This document shows positions 1 through 9,278 of a stretch of DNA of 64,000 nucleotides, one piece after another. The position numbers and the translations under genes are program-made. The notes under the pieces are model-generated. The model was not told the origin of the DNA. It was given only the letters and a program-made list of their open reading frames with translations, and searched no databases. Source of the DNA: Paracoccus pantotrophus (GTDB taxonomy: Bacteria > Pseudomonadota > Alphaproteobacteria > Rhodobacterales > Rhodobacteraceae); assembly GCF_008824185.1 (NCBI RefSeq), contig NZ_CP044425.1, positions 186,001 to 250,000 on the forward strand. The letters run 5' to 3'. Numbering within the stretch: the stretch's first letter is position 1; each line of letters opens with the position of its first letter.

Positions 1-2672
1 AGCACGCCCAGGAAGCCCAGGAAGACCTGCTGCGCCGGGGGCAGTTCCAGCGTCATGCCGCCCGCGCCCGTCCGGGTCAGGGCGATGCCGCCAAGCGCAA
101 GGCTGTCATAGCTGGCCGCGCCGGGCACCGAGGAGGCGACCTGGATCACCGGCCGCTCGAAGGGCGCGGCGCGCAGTTCCAGCCGGGCGGGGCCGGCGGG
201 CCAGGCCAGCGCCTCGGCCGGGTAGAAGCCGGAATCGACGATCTCGATGATCTCTTCGGGCTGGCCGGCGCCCGCCGCCGCCAGCGCCGCCGCGACCGTG
301 CGGTGCAGCGGCAGGCCCAGCAGGTCGGGCGCGGCGCCGCTGCCAAGGTGCCCCGATGCCGAGACCAGCCGCGTCGGCGCCGGGCGCAGGCCCAGCCAGC
401 GGCGGTGGTCCAGGGGCAAGGCGCCCATGGGCATGGTCGCGCCCTCTTGCAGGTCGACCGTGACCGGATCCGGCGCGGCGATGCCGGCCGCGGGCGGATG
501 CGGCACGATGCCGTCGTCTGCGTTCATCGCGAACAGGCCAAAGCGCGGGTCGATGTCCAGCCGGCCCGGCCGGGTCGGTTCCAGCACGTCGGGGCCGGAT
601 TCGCTTTGCCACGGGCACAGCCGGCGCCAGCCCGCCTCGCGCCGCCGGATCGCCACCGGGCCGGGCAGAGGCGCGGCATCGCCCAGGCTGCGCCGCATCG
701 GCGTCGTCGTGCCCGCAAGCCAGGTCGAGCCGTCCGCGCCCGCCTGGACCGCCACGCTGTGCCGGGCCAGCAACGGGCCGCGCGGCCAGAAGGCGCTGCC
801 GTCCGGCGCCGTCTCGGCCGTGTCCGAGGCGATGAGTTCGGGCAGGTGGATCAGCACCGCGCTGCCGTCATAGGCGGTGAAGGCGATCTCGGCCGGGGTC
901 ATGATCGCGCCGTTCAGGCTGGATTCGAAGCGCAGCGACAGGGCAAGGTCCGAGGGCCCCGCGGCCAGGATCCCGCCCAGTTCGCCGAAGCGCGCCGGCA
1001 GGGCCGCGGCGGCCAGCGGCACGCCGTCCGCACCCACCGCCGACCAACTGGCGCTGCGCGGGTCGGGGCCGGTCCAGTCCAGCCGCAGCATCGGGGCGAA
1101 GCGGCGCTGGCCGGCGAAAAAGGACAGCGCGAAAACCAGCGCGCAGCGGGTGGCGGGGGTCGCCGGCAACAGGCCGTTCGCGCGCAGCACGGTCCCGCCA
1201 TGCAGCACGGCCGGCGCGGCGGCCGGCGCGGCCAGCGCCGGGGCGAAGGGTGCGCGCTCGGCGGTGCCCTCGGCCTCGGGCCAGGCCGGTCCGACGGGGG
1301 CCGAGGCCAGCGCCCGGCCGGGCAGCGCGCCCGCCGCCAGCGGCAGGGGGTCGTGCAGCGCGCCGTCGGCGCCGATCCAGTAGAGCCGTTCGCCGCTGAT
1401 CCGCTGTTCGGGGATGCGCAGATACAGTGCGCCGCGCCGATAGCCGGCCAGCGCCAGCTCGGCCACCGCCGCGGCGCGGCCGGCCGAGGGCGCGCTGCCC
1501 GCGACCTCGATCACCGTCGCGCCGATCATGCGGCTGGCGGCGGGGGCCTCGGGGCGCAGGCGCAGCAGCATGGCATGGCTGTCAGGGACATCGCCGGCGC
1601 CCGCTGCGGTTCCCGCCTGGCCCGCCGGGCCGACGGTGATCTGCCCGCGCAGTTCCGCCAGCGCCAGGTCGGGCAGGTTGCCGGCAAGCGGGGCCGAGAC
1701 CAGCGCGATCTCGACCGGGCCGGAATAGCGCCGGGTGTCGGCGTCGATCAGGCCCAGCACGGCGGGGCTGCGGCCCAGGATATTGTCGGCCGGGTCGCGC
1801 CTGGCATTGCGCGGGACGGGTGCGCCGGGGCGGACCGCGGCGGCGGGAACCCCGGTCAACCGCACGGCGAAGCGCCCCTCGCGCCCGAACCAGGCGCCGG
1901 GTTCCTCGGCAAACAGCCCGTCGGGCACGCGGTCGGTGCCGGGGCGGTCGTCGAAACCCGAGGCGCGCACGCGCAGCGGCCGCCAGGCGTTGTCCGGGTC
2001 GAAGGCGAAGCGGCGGTCCCCCGCGCCGGCGGGCAGTTCGTGGCAGGCTGCCCGGCGCAGGGGGTGAAGCTGCGTCGGAAAGGCCCAATGGACCAGGTGG
2101 CGCGGATGGACATGGCCCGAATCGGGACCGATGGGGCGTGGGTCGAACAGCCGCATCAACCCCGCCAAGGGCCCCGACGCGCGGTCGGCGACCGAGGCCG
2201 GGCGCAGGTCGGCCATCACCCGTTCGCGGCGCAGCAGGTTCAGATCCTGTGTCAGCATCACCGCCTTCCAGCCCTCGCGCAGCGCCACCTGGCGGTCGCA
2301 CAGCACCCGCGCCATTTCCTCGAGCATCGCGGGCGTGCCCTTGCGCCGCCGCCAGCCCATCGCCGCGCCCAGGTTGCGGCGGTTCGCGTCTGGATCGCGA
2401 AAGACCAGATCCAGCCCGATCGAGGCGGCCAGCACGGGCAGCATCTCTTCGCCCGCGCTTTCGATGAACAGGTCGGCATGGAGTTCCTCGACCGATTGGC
2501 GCAGGGCGGCCAGGGGGGCGGCAAGCGCCTCGACCATGGCCAGAAGCTCGGCGGGCTCGGGCGGCTCGGCCAGCGCGGCGGCCCGGTCGCGGCGCTTGTA
2601 ATATTCGGGGATCAGCGCATAGAGCAGGTCGCGCGTGCGGTTCAGGTGGTCGCGGTCATAGGGATAGCTCAT
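1..2672 (-). CDS. eCIS baseplate/tail protein with gpI-like N-terminus (partial, runs off left edge)
   Basis: An open frame starts at ATG 2672 and has no stop before base 1, so about 890 codons are visible and the C-terminus lies outside the window. The first ~170 residues (start MSYPYDRDHL, with ALIPEYYKRRD and a helical region ending around LREGWKAVM) resemble the P2 gpI-type phage tail domain seen in eCIS proteins of the Afp12/tail-protein group. The long remainder is Ala/Pro/Gly-rich and not recognisable by eye. The start overlaps the stop of the upstream baseplate gene (ATGA), so it is translationally coupled to the eCIS operon. Role: probably a baseplate wedge or fibre-connecting protein. 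The family call is by motif recall and the exact role is inferred. Confidence 0.7.
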   Translation of the reverse strand, partial: MSYPYDRDHLNRTRDLLYALIPEYYKRRDRAAALAEPPEPAELLAMVEALAAPLAALRQSVEELHADLFIESAGEEMLPVLAASIGLDLVFRDPDANRRNLGAAMGWRRRKGTPAMLEEMARVLCDRQVALREGWKAVMLTQDLNLLRRERVMADLRPASVADRASGPLAGLMRLFDPRPIGPDSGHVHPRHLVHWAFPTQLHPLRRAACHELPAGAGDRRFAFDPDNAWRPLRVRASGFDDRPGTDRVPDGLFAEEPGAWFGREGRFAVRLTGVPAAAVRPGAPVPRNARRDPADNILGRSPAVLGLIDADTRRYSGPVEIALVSAPLAGNLPDLALAELRGQITVGPAGQAGTAAGAGDVPDSHAMLLRLRPEAPAASRMIGATVIEVAGSAPSAGRAAAVAELALAGYRRGALYLRIPEQRISGERLYWIGADGALHDPLPLAAGALPGRALASAPVGPAWPEAEGTAERAPFAPALAAPAAAPAVLHGGTVLRANGLLPATPATRCALVFALSFFAGQRRFAPMLRLDWTGPDPRSASWSAVGADGVPLAAAALPARFGELGGILAAGPSDLALSLRFESSLNGAIMTPAEIAFTAYDGSAVLIHLPELIASDTAETAPDGSAFWPRGPLLARHSVAVQAGADGSTWLAGTTTPMRRSLGDAAPLPGPVAIRRREAGWRRLCPWQSESGPDVLEPTRPGRLDIDPRFGLFAMNADDGIVPHPPAAGIAAPDPVTVDLQEGATMPMGALPLDHRRWLGLRPAPTRLVSASGHLGSGAAPDLLGLPLHRTVAAALAAAGAGQPEEIIEIVDSGFYPAEALAWPAGPARLELRAAPFERPVIQVASSVPGAASYDSLALGGIALTRTGAGGMTLELPPAQQVFLGFLGV

Positions 2673-5209
2673 GGCGCGCCCCCCTGTTGCAGGCGGCCCA
2701 ATGCGCCCGGTTCCAGCACCTGGATCTCCAGCGCCGAGGGCTTCAGCCGCAGCCATTGCCGGGTGCTGGCGTGGATGATGTCGGCGACCTCGGCCGTGCC
2801 CGCCGCGGGCTGGGCCAGCCGGTAGCGCGTCGCCAGCACCGCGGCGATGCCGGGCCGCTCCAGCAGCCGCGCGTAAAGGCCCGACAGCGATTGCGGCGCC
2901 GAGAGTTCGCGCCCGGCAAAGCTGAACAGCCCCGGCAGGTCGCCCCCGCCCAGCAGCAGCGCCTCGGCCTCGTGCCGTGCGGCCTCGGCCAGCCAGGCGC
3001 GGTCGCGTTCGATCCGCAGGGCCAGCGCGATGTCCACCGCCTGCGGGGCGGCGACGACCAGCGCCTGCCCGGTATCGCGGCGCGCATCCAGGAAGGCGGT
3101 GAACCCGGCAAGATCGGCGGGGCCGTTGCCCTCGGCATCGGCGGCGACAAGCTCGATCCCCACGCCGTCGCGCCAGCGGGCCGAGGCGCGGCTGATGCCG
3201 GGGAAAAGCAGCGCCAGGTCGGCGTGATCCTCGATCGAGACGGCGCGGTCGAAGACCCGGACCGGGCGCACCGCCTGCCGGGCGATGTCCTCGGCGCCGG
3301 CGGGATCGGCGCCGCCGGCGATGGGCAGGGGGTTCGTCACCGCCCCGATCAAGGGCGAGGCTTTGCGGATGCGGCTGAGCCGCCCGGCGCCGGTATTGCC
3401 CGCCGCTCCCAGCCCGGTGCGATAGGCGGCGGTGACATTGCGCCGTCCCGAGGGCGGGATCGCGCCCCGCCCCTCGCCGCCGAAGCGGATGCGGACCTCG
3501 CCCGCCGCGTCGGTCTGGGCCAGATGGACCCGGTCGTCGGGGCCGGCATCATGAAAGTCCGGGACCAGATCCCACAGCACGCCGTCCACGCGCACCTCCA
3601 GCGCCATGCGGCTGCCGAGCGCGCCGGGCAGGCGGGTGACGGGGGCGTTCTTCAGCGCAAATTCCTGATGCGGCGTCACCCCGTCCGAACCGCCCAGGAT
3701 GTCCTGTTTTGCCTCGCCGTGGCTGACGCGGACGACATTGCCCAGTACCTCGACATCGCCCATCGGCCAATCCGCGGGGAAACCGCCCGGCACCTCGATC
3801 TGCAGGGTCCAGCCCCCGCCGGCGGCGGGCGGCGGCTTGATCGCGGCGAAGCTGGCTTCGCGCGCCTCGCCGGTCGAGATGCGGCGCAGGATCGCCGGGC
3901 GGCCGGGGCGCATGGCGGAGAGGTCCGCCGCGACCGCGAATTCGGGCTGAAGCGGCGCCGGGTTCGGGATGGCGGGCAGAAGCCCCGGCATCTCGGCCCA
4001 GCCGGTCAGGACATGGGCGTCCAGGGGAAAATCCGTCCATGATCGCGGCGGCCGGCCGGGCGAGAGCATCGCCAGCCCCAGTGTCGTCGCCCGGCCCGAA
4101 AGCGCGGTTTCGGCGACGGTCTTTTCGGTGGTGACCGATACTGCGGTCGCGCCCGCCGCATCGGTCGAACTCGTGACCTTGGGCTGTTCGATCACCTCGC
4201 CGCGCAGGAAGGTCACGGCCGTCTCGGCCAGGGTTTCCAGCCAATAGACCTCGGCCCGGTCGGGGAAAAGCAGGACGGCCCTGTCGCCGGGCGCGGGTGC
4301 CTGTTTCAGCGTTTCCGCAAGCAGCAGCGCATCGCCCGGCGCGGCGGGCGCGGCGTAGCCGAAGGCGGTCGTCCCGGTGGGCTGCGTGGTCGACGGGCCG
4401 ACATAGGGCTTGGCCGCGGCCAGCGCCTCGGCCGGCCAGAGCGCCGCCGGAGCGTTCCAGCCGAACAGGCGCGCATCATGGCGGGGCCGGGCCAGGAGGC
4501 GATAGCCGGCCTGCCAATCCGCGCCGGTGCCGGGCTCGGCAAAGGGATGGCCGCCGATGTGCCGCAGCGCGATCTGCGGCGGCCTGCTGCCCTCCATCGC
4601 GTCGGCGACGCGAAAGACGCCGGTACCCCGCGCCCCTTCCAGCAGCACGATCTCGTCCTTGCTTAGCCCGTGGCGCCTTTCCAGGAGCAGCGTCAGCTGC
4701 CCGTCCATGGCCTGGACGGGGTCCGGGATCTCGGCCTCGGCGGGGCGGATGGCGTTCCATTGCGCGTCGACCTGTGCCTCGGCCAGCGTCTCGAAGGTCT
4801 GCGCCCTGGCCTCGCCCAGGGGCGAGGTCTGCAAGGCGAAGCCCTGCGGCAGGCTGCCCGACAGGCCGGGCTTGACGGTAAAGGCCGCAAGCCCGGTCGC
4901 CGCCGCGCCGGGGCCGGGGCTGTAGGCCAGCTTGCGGGCATGGCGGGTCAGGTTCTCGGCCAGCCGGGCCGAGCCGAGGCTGGCCTCGCGTGCATAAAGC
5001 CCCTGATGCTCGCCCAGGATATGGGCGACCAGCGCGGGCAGTTCGATCAGCGTGCGGGCAAGGCCGCGCCCCTTGGCCGGGATCTCGATGCCGTGGCCGT
5101 CGCGGGCAAGGGTTTCGGCCAGCGCGACCAGTTCGTTGAAATCGGGCCCGAAATAGCGGTCGGTGCCGCGGGGTGAGGGGCTGGGACGATGGATCGGCGG
5201 GCGCGACAT
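2669..5209 (-). CDS. eCIS baseplate protein, J-like (second of two)
   Basis: 846 aa. The C-terminal third contains the signature of putative baseplate assembly proteins of eCIS and phages: a NPLPIAGGADP-type segment, then VFDRAVSIEDHADLALLFPGISRA, matching the gpJ-like pattern in which 'NPLPA.GG' precedes 'ERAVTxEDYxxLAxxFPGV'. The N-terminus has a globular wedge-like region. It probably forms the baseplate wedge with the adjacent 810-aa J-like protein, corresponding to the Afp11/Afp12 pair. It begins 4 bp after the upstream gene and overlaps the next gene by 4 bp. Which protein is the Afp11 and which the Afp12 counterpart cannot be decided from sequence alone. Confidence 0.8.
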   Translation of the reverse strand: MSRPPIHRPSPSPRGTDRYFGPDFNELVALAETLARDGHGIEIPAKGRGLARTLIELPALVAHILGEHQGLYAREASLGSARLAENLTRHARKLAYSPGPGAAATGLAAFTVKPGLSGSLPQGFALQTSPLGEARAQTFETLAEAQVDAQWNAIRPAEAEIPDPVQAMDGQLTLLLERRHGLSKDEIVLLEGARGTGVFRVADAMEGSRPPQIALRHIGGHPFAEPGTGADWQAGYRLLARPRHDARLFGWNAPAALWPAEALAAAKPYVGPSTTQPTGTTAFGYAAPAAPGDALLLAETLKQAPAPGDRAVLLFPDRAEVYWLETLAETAVTFLRGEVIEQPKVTSSTDAAGATAVSVTTEKTVAETALSGRATTLGLAMLSPGRPPRSWTDFPLDAHVLTGWAEMPGLLPAIPNPAPLQPEFAVAADLSAMRPGRPAILRRISTGEAREASFAAIKPPPAAGGGWTLQIEVPGGFPADWPMGDVEVLGNVVRVSHGEAKQDILGGSDGVTPHQEFALKNAPVTRLPGALGSRMALEVRVDGVLWDLVPDFHDAGPDDRVHLAQTDAAGEVRIRFGGEGRGAIPPSGRRNVTAAYRTGLGAAGNTGAGRLSRIRKASPLIGAVTNPLPIAGGADPAGAEDIARQAVRPVRVFDRAVSIEDHADLALLFPGISRASARWRDGVGIELVAADAEGNGPADLAGFTAFLDARRDTGQALVVAAPQAVDIALALRIERDRAWLAEAARHEAEALLLGGGDLPGLFSFAGRELSAPQSLSGLYARLLERPGIAAVLATRYRLAQPAAGTAEVADIIHASTRQWLRLKPSALEIQVLEPGALGRLQQGGAP

Positions 5210-5213
5210 GGCT

Positions 5214-7646
5214 TTACCCCGTGCTTGCGGGTTCGGGGGCGGGTCCGGCCACGACGAAGCCCTGGCCGGGCGGCGGCGTGTCGGTGCCCATGACGGTGAC
5301 GGTCAGCCGGCCGCGCTCGGGCCGTGCCTCGTCGCCGGAGAATTGCGCGATCTCGGTCGGGCCCAGTTCGATCACCGCCGAGACGGCGGGCGCGCCGGCG
5401 CGGCGCAGCGGGCGGAAGGTCGCGGCCTTGACCGCGCCCACGCCGGGCACGCGGGCGGCGGCGGCCAGCAGTTCGGACAGCAGGATGGAATCGCCGAAGC
5501 CCCGGCGCGCGGGGTGGAAGAAGCCCGGTCGCGCCGCGCTGCCCGGCGCCAGCGCCTCGCGCAGGGCGCGGCGGATCGCGGCGGCGCCGGCGCCCGCCCG
5601 CGGGCAGACGACAAGATGCAGGTCCAGCGCGACATAATCCGGGGCGCCCAGCACATGCTCGCGCCCCGCCATGCGCAGGGCGTCGAGATGGGCCTGCACC
5701 GCGGCCGCCGTCGCGGCGTCCAGCCGGTCGCCCTGGTCGGGGGCGCAAAGGACCATGATGGTGTTGAACACCCCGCCCAGCGGTTTCGCGGCGGCGCGGG
5801 CAACGCCGGGGATATCCTCGGCCGCGCGGGCGTAATCCTCGGCGGTGACGCAGCGGGCGCGGGCGGGGTTGCGGATCGATTCCGGGATCAGGTCGCGGGC
5901 GACGGCGGTCGAGACCCGTGCCCGACCGCCCGTCGCCGGCAGCAGGTTCGTTGCGGCGACCGGCGCCAGCGCCGCGAAATCCGCCGCCGCACCGGCATCG
6001 CCGCCGCCCGGCGGGCGCGTCCCGGTCAGGGCGAAGGCGCCCAGGTTTCCAGCCTCGGCATCGCCCTGCCGCCAGTCCAGCCTTATGCGCTGATGCGCGG
6101 GCTGGTTCGCCAGCGCCCGCGGCCCCGACCCCGGCGGCAGGGGCAGCGCCCGGCCGCGATTGCCGTCGCCGAACATCAGCCAGACCGCGCCGTCCTCTTC
6201 CGTCTCGGTGGTGAAATGGCGGTCGAAGCCGGCCGAGTTCATCAGCGTCGGCTGCCAGTCCCATGCCTCGGCCCCGACATGCAGCCGGACCGAGGGGCGG
6301 CCGTCCCCGTCCGTCAGCACCTGCGGCTGCGGCGTCCTGAGCGCGCGGATCGTGACCGCTCCGGTCAGCAGGTCGGTTGCGGTGACGATGTCCTGCCGGC
6401 CGGCGCCCAGGCCCATTGCCGCGCCTTCCTCGTTCGCGGCGCTGGCGGGGTCGCCGTGAATCGCCTCGACCAGGTTCGCGGTGATCAGCAGTGGCGCGCC
6501 CTCGGGGTCCGACCAGGGCCGGAAGGGCAGGGGCAGCGGCTCGGCCAGTTCCAGCCGCGTCAGTTCGCGCGGCAGCGTGTGGGCGGGGTCCGAGGGATCG
6601 GCGGCCCAGCCCGGCTGGCTGATCTCGGAGAGGGCGGCGATCCGGGTGACATGGGCGGCACGGCCCTGGACCAGCGCGATGCGCTGGCCCGGCAGCAGAC
6701 GCGCGCCCCCGCCCCACAGCAGCAATTCGCGTGCGCCGGCGGGCAGGATCGCATCGGGCGCGCCGGGCCATGCCGCCAGCCGCAGCAGGCCCCGGTCGGC
6801 ATCGCGCTGCAGCCCGGCGTTCCAGGCGGCGTCCAGCATGGCGGGGGCCTGGCTGGTGAAGGTGGCGGTGATCCGGCCCATGCCCTCTTCGCGCACGAAG
6901 CGGGTGCCCGCAGGCAGGAAACCCGCCCGGCCGGGCGGCAGGTCCACGGCGACCACGGCAAGGGCCGAGCCGCCCTCGTCCAGCGCCAGGCCGAGCGCGG
7001 CGGCATGGCGGCTGAGCGAAAGCCGCTCGCGCGCGGTGTCGACGAAGGCCTCTTGCGCGACGCGGTCCTGGTGCAGCGACAGCATCTCGGCATGATGGGC
7101 CAGCAGTTCGACCAGCATCGCCTCGGTCGAGGCGGGGTTGGTGCCGGCCCAGTTCGGATCGGTGGCGGCGGCCCAGCTCTGCATCACCGCAAGGAAGCCG
7201 GTGAAGTCCTTGGTCGCAAGGTCGATGGCGGGCTGCACCCCCGGCGGCGGGGGCGGCGCGGCGGGTTCGCGGCAATCGCCCGCCGGGCAGGCGACGAAGA
7301 AATCGAAGCCCGCCTCGGCGAAGAACGGATCGAGCGGGTCGTCCCCGCCCGAGAGCAGCCGCACGCGGGTCTGGCCGCGCGGTCCCTGCTGGGCGAAGCG
7401 GATGGTGATCTCGACGTCGCCATCGGCGACCGGCATCACCTCGGCCTCCAGCGGCTGGCCGCCCGGCGCGGTGACGGCGATGTCCTGGGGCGCGAGGCCC
7501 GCAGCGGGCTTGGCGAGCCGCACCGACAGGGCCACGGCAAAGCCCGGCGGCGGCGGTTCGGAAAAGCTCAGCGCCGCGATCCCCTGCCAGCCGGGCCCGA
7601 TCTCGGCCTCGCCCCATTGCAGTCCGAAGGCGCCCGCCTCGCTCAT
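5214..7646 (-). CDS. eCIS baseplate protein, J-like (first of two)
   Basis: 810 aa. The middle-to-C-terminal part carries the baseplate J signature: NLLPATGG near the middle, then RARCVTAEDYARAAEDIPGV and a long alpha/beta domain ending with a gpJ-like 'LLAAAARVPGVGAVKA' segment. This matches 'putative baseplate assembly protein' of contractile injection systems (Afp11 class). The ATG overlaps the stop of the gp25 gene (ATGA), so the wedge components gp25 and J are coupled, as in T4-like, P2-like and eCIS operons. It is expected to act in the cytoplasm during assembly of the baseplate. Confidence 0.85.
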   Translation of the reverse strand: MSEAGAFGLQWGEAEIGPGWQGIAALSFSEPPPPGFAVALSVRLAKPAAGLAPQDIAVTAPGGQPLEAEVMPVADGDVEITIRFAQQGPRGQTRVRLLSGGDDPLDPFFAEAGFDFFVACPAGDCREPAAPPPPPGVQPAIDLATKDFTGFLAVMQSWAAATDPNWAGTNPASTEAMLVELLAHHAEMLSLHQDRVAQEAFVDTARERLSLSRHAAALGLALDEGGSALAVVAVDLPPGRAGFLPAGTRFVREEGMGRITATFTSQAPAMLDAAWNAGLQRDADRGLLRLAAWPGAPDAILPAGARELLLWGGGARLLPGQRIALVQGRAAHVTRIAALSEISQPGWAADPSDPAHTLPRELTRLELAEPLPLPFRPWSDPEGAPLLITANLVEAIHGDPASAANEEGAAMGLGAGRQDIVTATDLLTGAVTIRALRTPQPQVLTDGDGRPSVRLHVGAEAWDWQPTLMNSAGFDRHFTTETEEDGAVWLMFGDGNRGRALPLPPGSGPRALANQPAHQRIRLDWRQGDAEAGNLGAFALTGTRPPGGGDAGAAADFAALAPVAATNLLPATGGRARVSTAVARDLIPESIRNPARARCVTAEDYARAAEDIPGVARAAAKPLGGVFNTIMVLCAPDQGDRLDAATAAAVQAHLDALRMAGREHVLGAPDYVALDLHLVVCPRAGAGAAAIRRALREALAPGSAARPGFFHPARRGFGDSILLSELLAAAARVPGVGAVKAATFRPLRRAGAPAVSAVIELGPTEIAQFSGDEARPERGRLTVTVMGTDTPPPGQGFVVAGPAPEPASTG

Positions 7647-8041
7647 AGCACCACCTCCAGGCGGTGGGGCCTGCGGTCGGCGCGCAGGGCGTAGTCGATC
7701 GAGACCAGCACCGTCCCCTCGTCGCCGCCATCCTCGACGGTCAGATCCTCCAGCGTGACCTCGCCGGCGAAAACCGCGTCGAGGCTTTCGCGGATGCGGT
7801 ATTCGATGGCCGAAAGCGCCAGCGGAGAGATGTTCTGGAACACCTGCGCATCCAGCCCGGCGCCGAAGCGCGGGCGCATGACGCGCTCGGCCGGGCGGGT
7901 GAACAGCACCGCCATGATGCGGTCGCGGACATGGACATGCGCATCCTGGGTCTCGGCCAGCCCCTCGCGGCGCAGCCGGGTGCCGGCGCGCACCAGCGGC
8001 GGGCCAAGGGCGAAGGGATCGGCGATATGTCGGGCGGCCAT
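7643..8041 (-). CDS. gp25-like baseplate wedge protein (GPW/gp25 family)
   Basis: 132 aa, the usual size for the family. The segment from about residue 40 (RIMAVLFTRPAERVMRPRFG) to SIDYALRAD has the gp25/GPW pattern: a hydrophobic 'Ixxll.T..GERvmrP.fG' helix-loop, then an acidic strand-rich end. The family initiates sheath polymerisation from the baseplate and is conserved in T4, P2, T6SS (TssE) and eCIS (Afp9). A good ribosome site (GGAGAG) precedes ATG 8041. The gene sits directly upstream of the J-like gene, the expected order. Confidence 0.9.
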   Translation of the reverse strand: MAARHIADPFALGPPLVRAGTRLRREGLAETQDAHVHVRDRIMAVLFTRPAERVMRPRFGAGLDAQVFQNISPLALSAIEYRIRESLDAVFAGEVTLEDLTVEDGGDEGTVLVSIDYALRADRRPHRLEVVL

Positions 8042-8054
8042 CCTGTCTCTCCTT

Positions 8055-8531
8055 TCAGGTGACGGGCGCGGGGGGCATGGGCGGCGGAAAGGTCACGATC
8101 GCGGACAGGGCCTGGGCATGCAGCGCCGCCGCGATCTGGTCGGCGCGCGAGGATTGCGCGGCGCCGGTGTCGGACAGGGCCGCCGTGATCGCCGCCCCCG
8201 CGGCCGGGGTCGTGACGGGCGGCGCGGCCACGCCGGGGCCGAAGGACTGGCCGGCGACATAGGCCATGAAGGCCAGCGCGATCCCCTGGCCCGCCCCCGC
8301 CGCCGCGCCCGATTGCAGCACGGGGACCAGTTGCGCCTGCAACTGGCCCTTGCGCGCCGCCGCCGTCGCGCAGGGAATGCCCGCCGCCATCGCCATGCCG
8401 AACCAGTCGGCGATCGCACCCGCCAGGGCCTGCGCCGAGGCCGCGGCGTCGTCCTTGAAATCGCCGTTCTCGTCGCGCGGCAACCATTGCGACTGAAGCG
8501 ATTGCGAAAGGGCGGCGGGGACAAGCGGCAT
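8055..8531 (-). CDS. Unrecognised eCIS operon protein, 158 aa
   Basis: I do not recognise this family. It is 158 aa and Ala/Gly-rich. It has a short polar N-terminus (LPRDENGDFKDDAA), then a run of helices, with a central hydrophobic stretch (IALAFMAYVAGQSFG) and a Pro-rich end (FPPPMPPAPVT). It lies between the spike gene (3-bp gap) and gp25, well inside the operon, so a structural or assembly role is likely. It has no clear signal peptide. Its place between the spike and the wedge genes would suit a small adaptor, but that is a guess. The start at 8531 has only a weak ribosome site. Confidence 0.6.
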   Translation of the reverse strand: MPLVPAALSQSLQSQWLPRDENGDFKDDAAASAQALAGAIADWFGMAMAAGIPCATAAARKGQLQAQLVPVLQSGAAAGAGQGIALAFMAYVAGQSFGPGVAAPPVTTPAAGAAITAALSDTGAAQSSRADQIAAALHAQALSAIVTFPPPMPPAPVT

Positions 8532-8534
8532 GGT

Positions 8535-9278
8535 CTATTCCGTCTTCGAAACCTGGCTGAGATGGCTGGAGCCCATCGGCTGGGCCGGTGGCCCCGAGGG
8601 GCCGACGCCGGTCGGATGGGTGTGGCTGTTGAAAAGCTGCATGAAGGCGTCGCCGAGGATCAGCGATTCCGAGGCATTGGCCCCCAGCTTGATCGTGTCG
8701 GCGGTGATGGTGATCTCTCCCTGCCCCGAGATGCGCAGCTCGGCGCCCGAGGCTTCGGCGATGACGACGACCTCGCCGTCGTCGTCCAGGCTGATGACAT
8801 GGCCAGCCCTGGTGCGCAGGATGACCAGGCCGGGGGCGGCGGGGCCGTCGGGCCCCTCGGGCGCCTCGGTGCCGGTCTCGGTTCCCAGGTCGTCCTGCCC
8901 GCCGCTGCTTTCGGGCGCGCCCCAGAAGGTGCCGGCCCAGATCGGGCGCATCGGGTCGCCGGCCTCGAATTCGATCCAGACGGTGTCGCCGACCTCGGGC
9001 AGGGCGAAGAAGCCGCGGTTGTGGCCGCCGCCCCAGGGCAGGCAGGGCAGTGCCCAGCCCGTTTCCTGGTCCTCGCCCAGGACTTCGGGGACGCGGGCGC
9101 GGATGCGGGCGATCTTCCTGGGGTCGTCGCGGTCGGTGACGATGCCGGCGTATTTGCCGTAGAAGGCGGGCCGCCCGGCCTCGCCCACCAGCGCGGCCAG
9201 CGCGCGCAGCAAGTCGGAGGACAACCCTTCTGCCGCCAGCATCCGTCCGAAATCCGTCCTTGGTCCGTTGCCGCTCAT
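8535..9278 (-). CDS. eCIS spike protein, gpV/gp5-like OB-fold (Afp8 C-terminal part)
   Basis: 247 aa. Residues ~38-120 (YGKYAGIVTDRDDP, RIRARVPEVLG, GWALPCLPWGG, FFALPEVGDTVWIEFE, PIWAGTFWG) are the classical gp5/VgrG/gpV OB-fold. Short repetitive strands follow (GEVVVIAEASGAELRISGQGEITITADTIKLG), the start of a beta-helix needle, and then a THPTG...SGPP tail. It forms the central spike on the baseplate. In Afp/PVC this domain is fused behind a hub domain (Afp8); here hub and spike are separate overlapping genes (ATGA at 9275-9278). I see no separate PAAR tip protein in the window. Confidence 0.88.
   Translation of the reverse strand: MSGNGPRTDFGRMLAAEGLSSDLLRALAALVGEAGRPAFYGKYAGIVTDRDDPRKIARIRARVPEVLGEDQETGWALPCLPWGGGHNRGFFALPEVGDTVWIEFEAGDPMRPIWAGTFWGAPESSGGQDDLGTETGTEAPEGPDGPAAPGLVILRTRAGHVISLDDDGEVVVIAEASGAELRISGQGEITITADTIKLGANASESLILGDAFMQLFNSHTHPTGVGPSGPPAQPMGSSHLSQVSKTE

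Noticed and set aside
303..2825. 840-aa plus-strand open frame over the left baseplate gene
   Set aside because: It is an antisense shadow in very GC-rich DNA. The minus strand there has an open frame with gpI-like motifs and operon overlap, while the plus translation is Arg/Gln/Gly/Ala-rich with no domain.
5163..7694. 843-aa plus-strand open frame
   Set aside because: Shadow of the J-like baseplate gene; it shows no ribosome site or motif and has a skewed Arg/Gly/Gln composition.
5047..7731. 894-aa minus-strand frame overlapping the J-like gene
   Set aside because: Out-of-frame Arg-rich translation of the same strand; the coupled 810-aa frame carries all the motifs.
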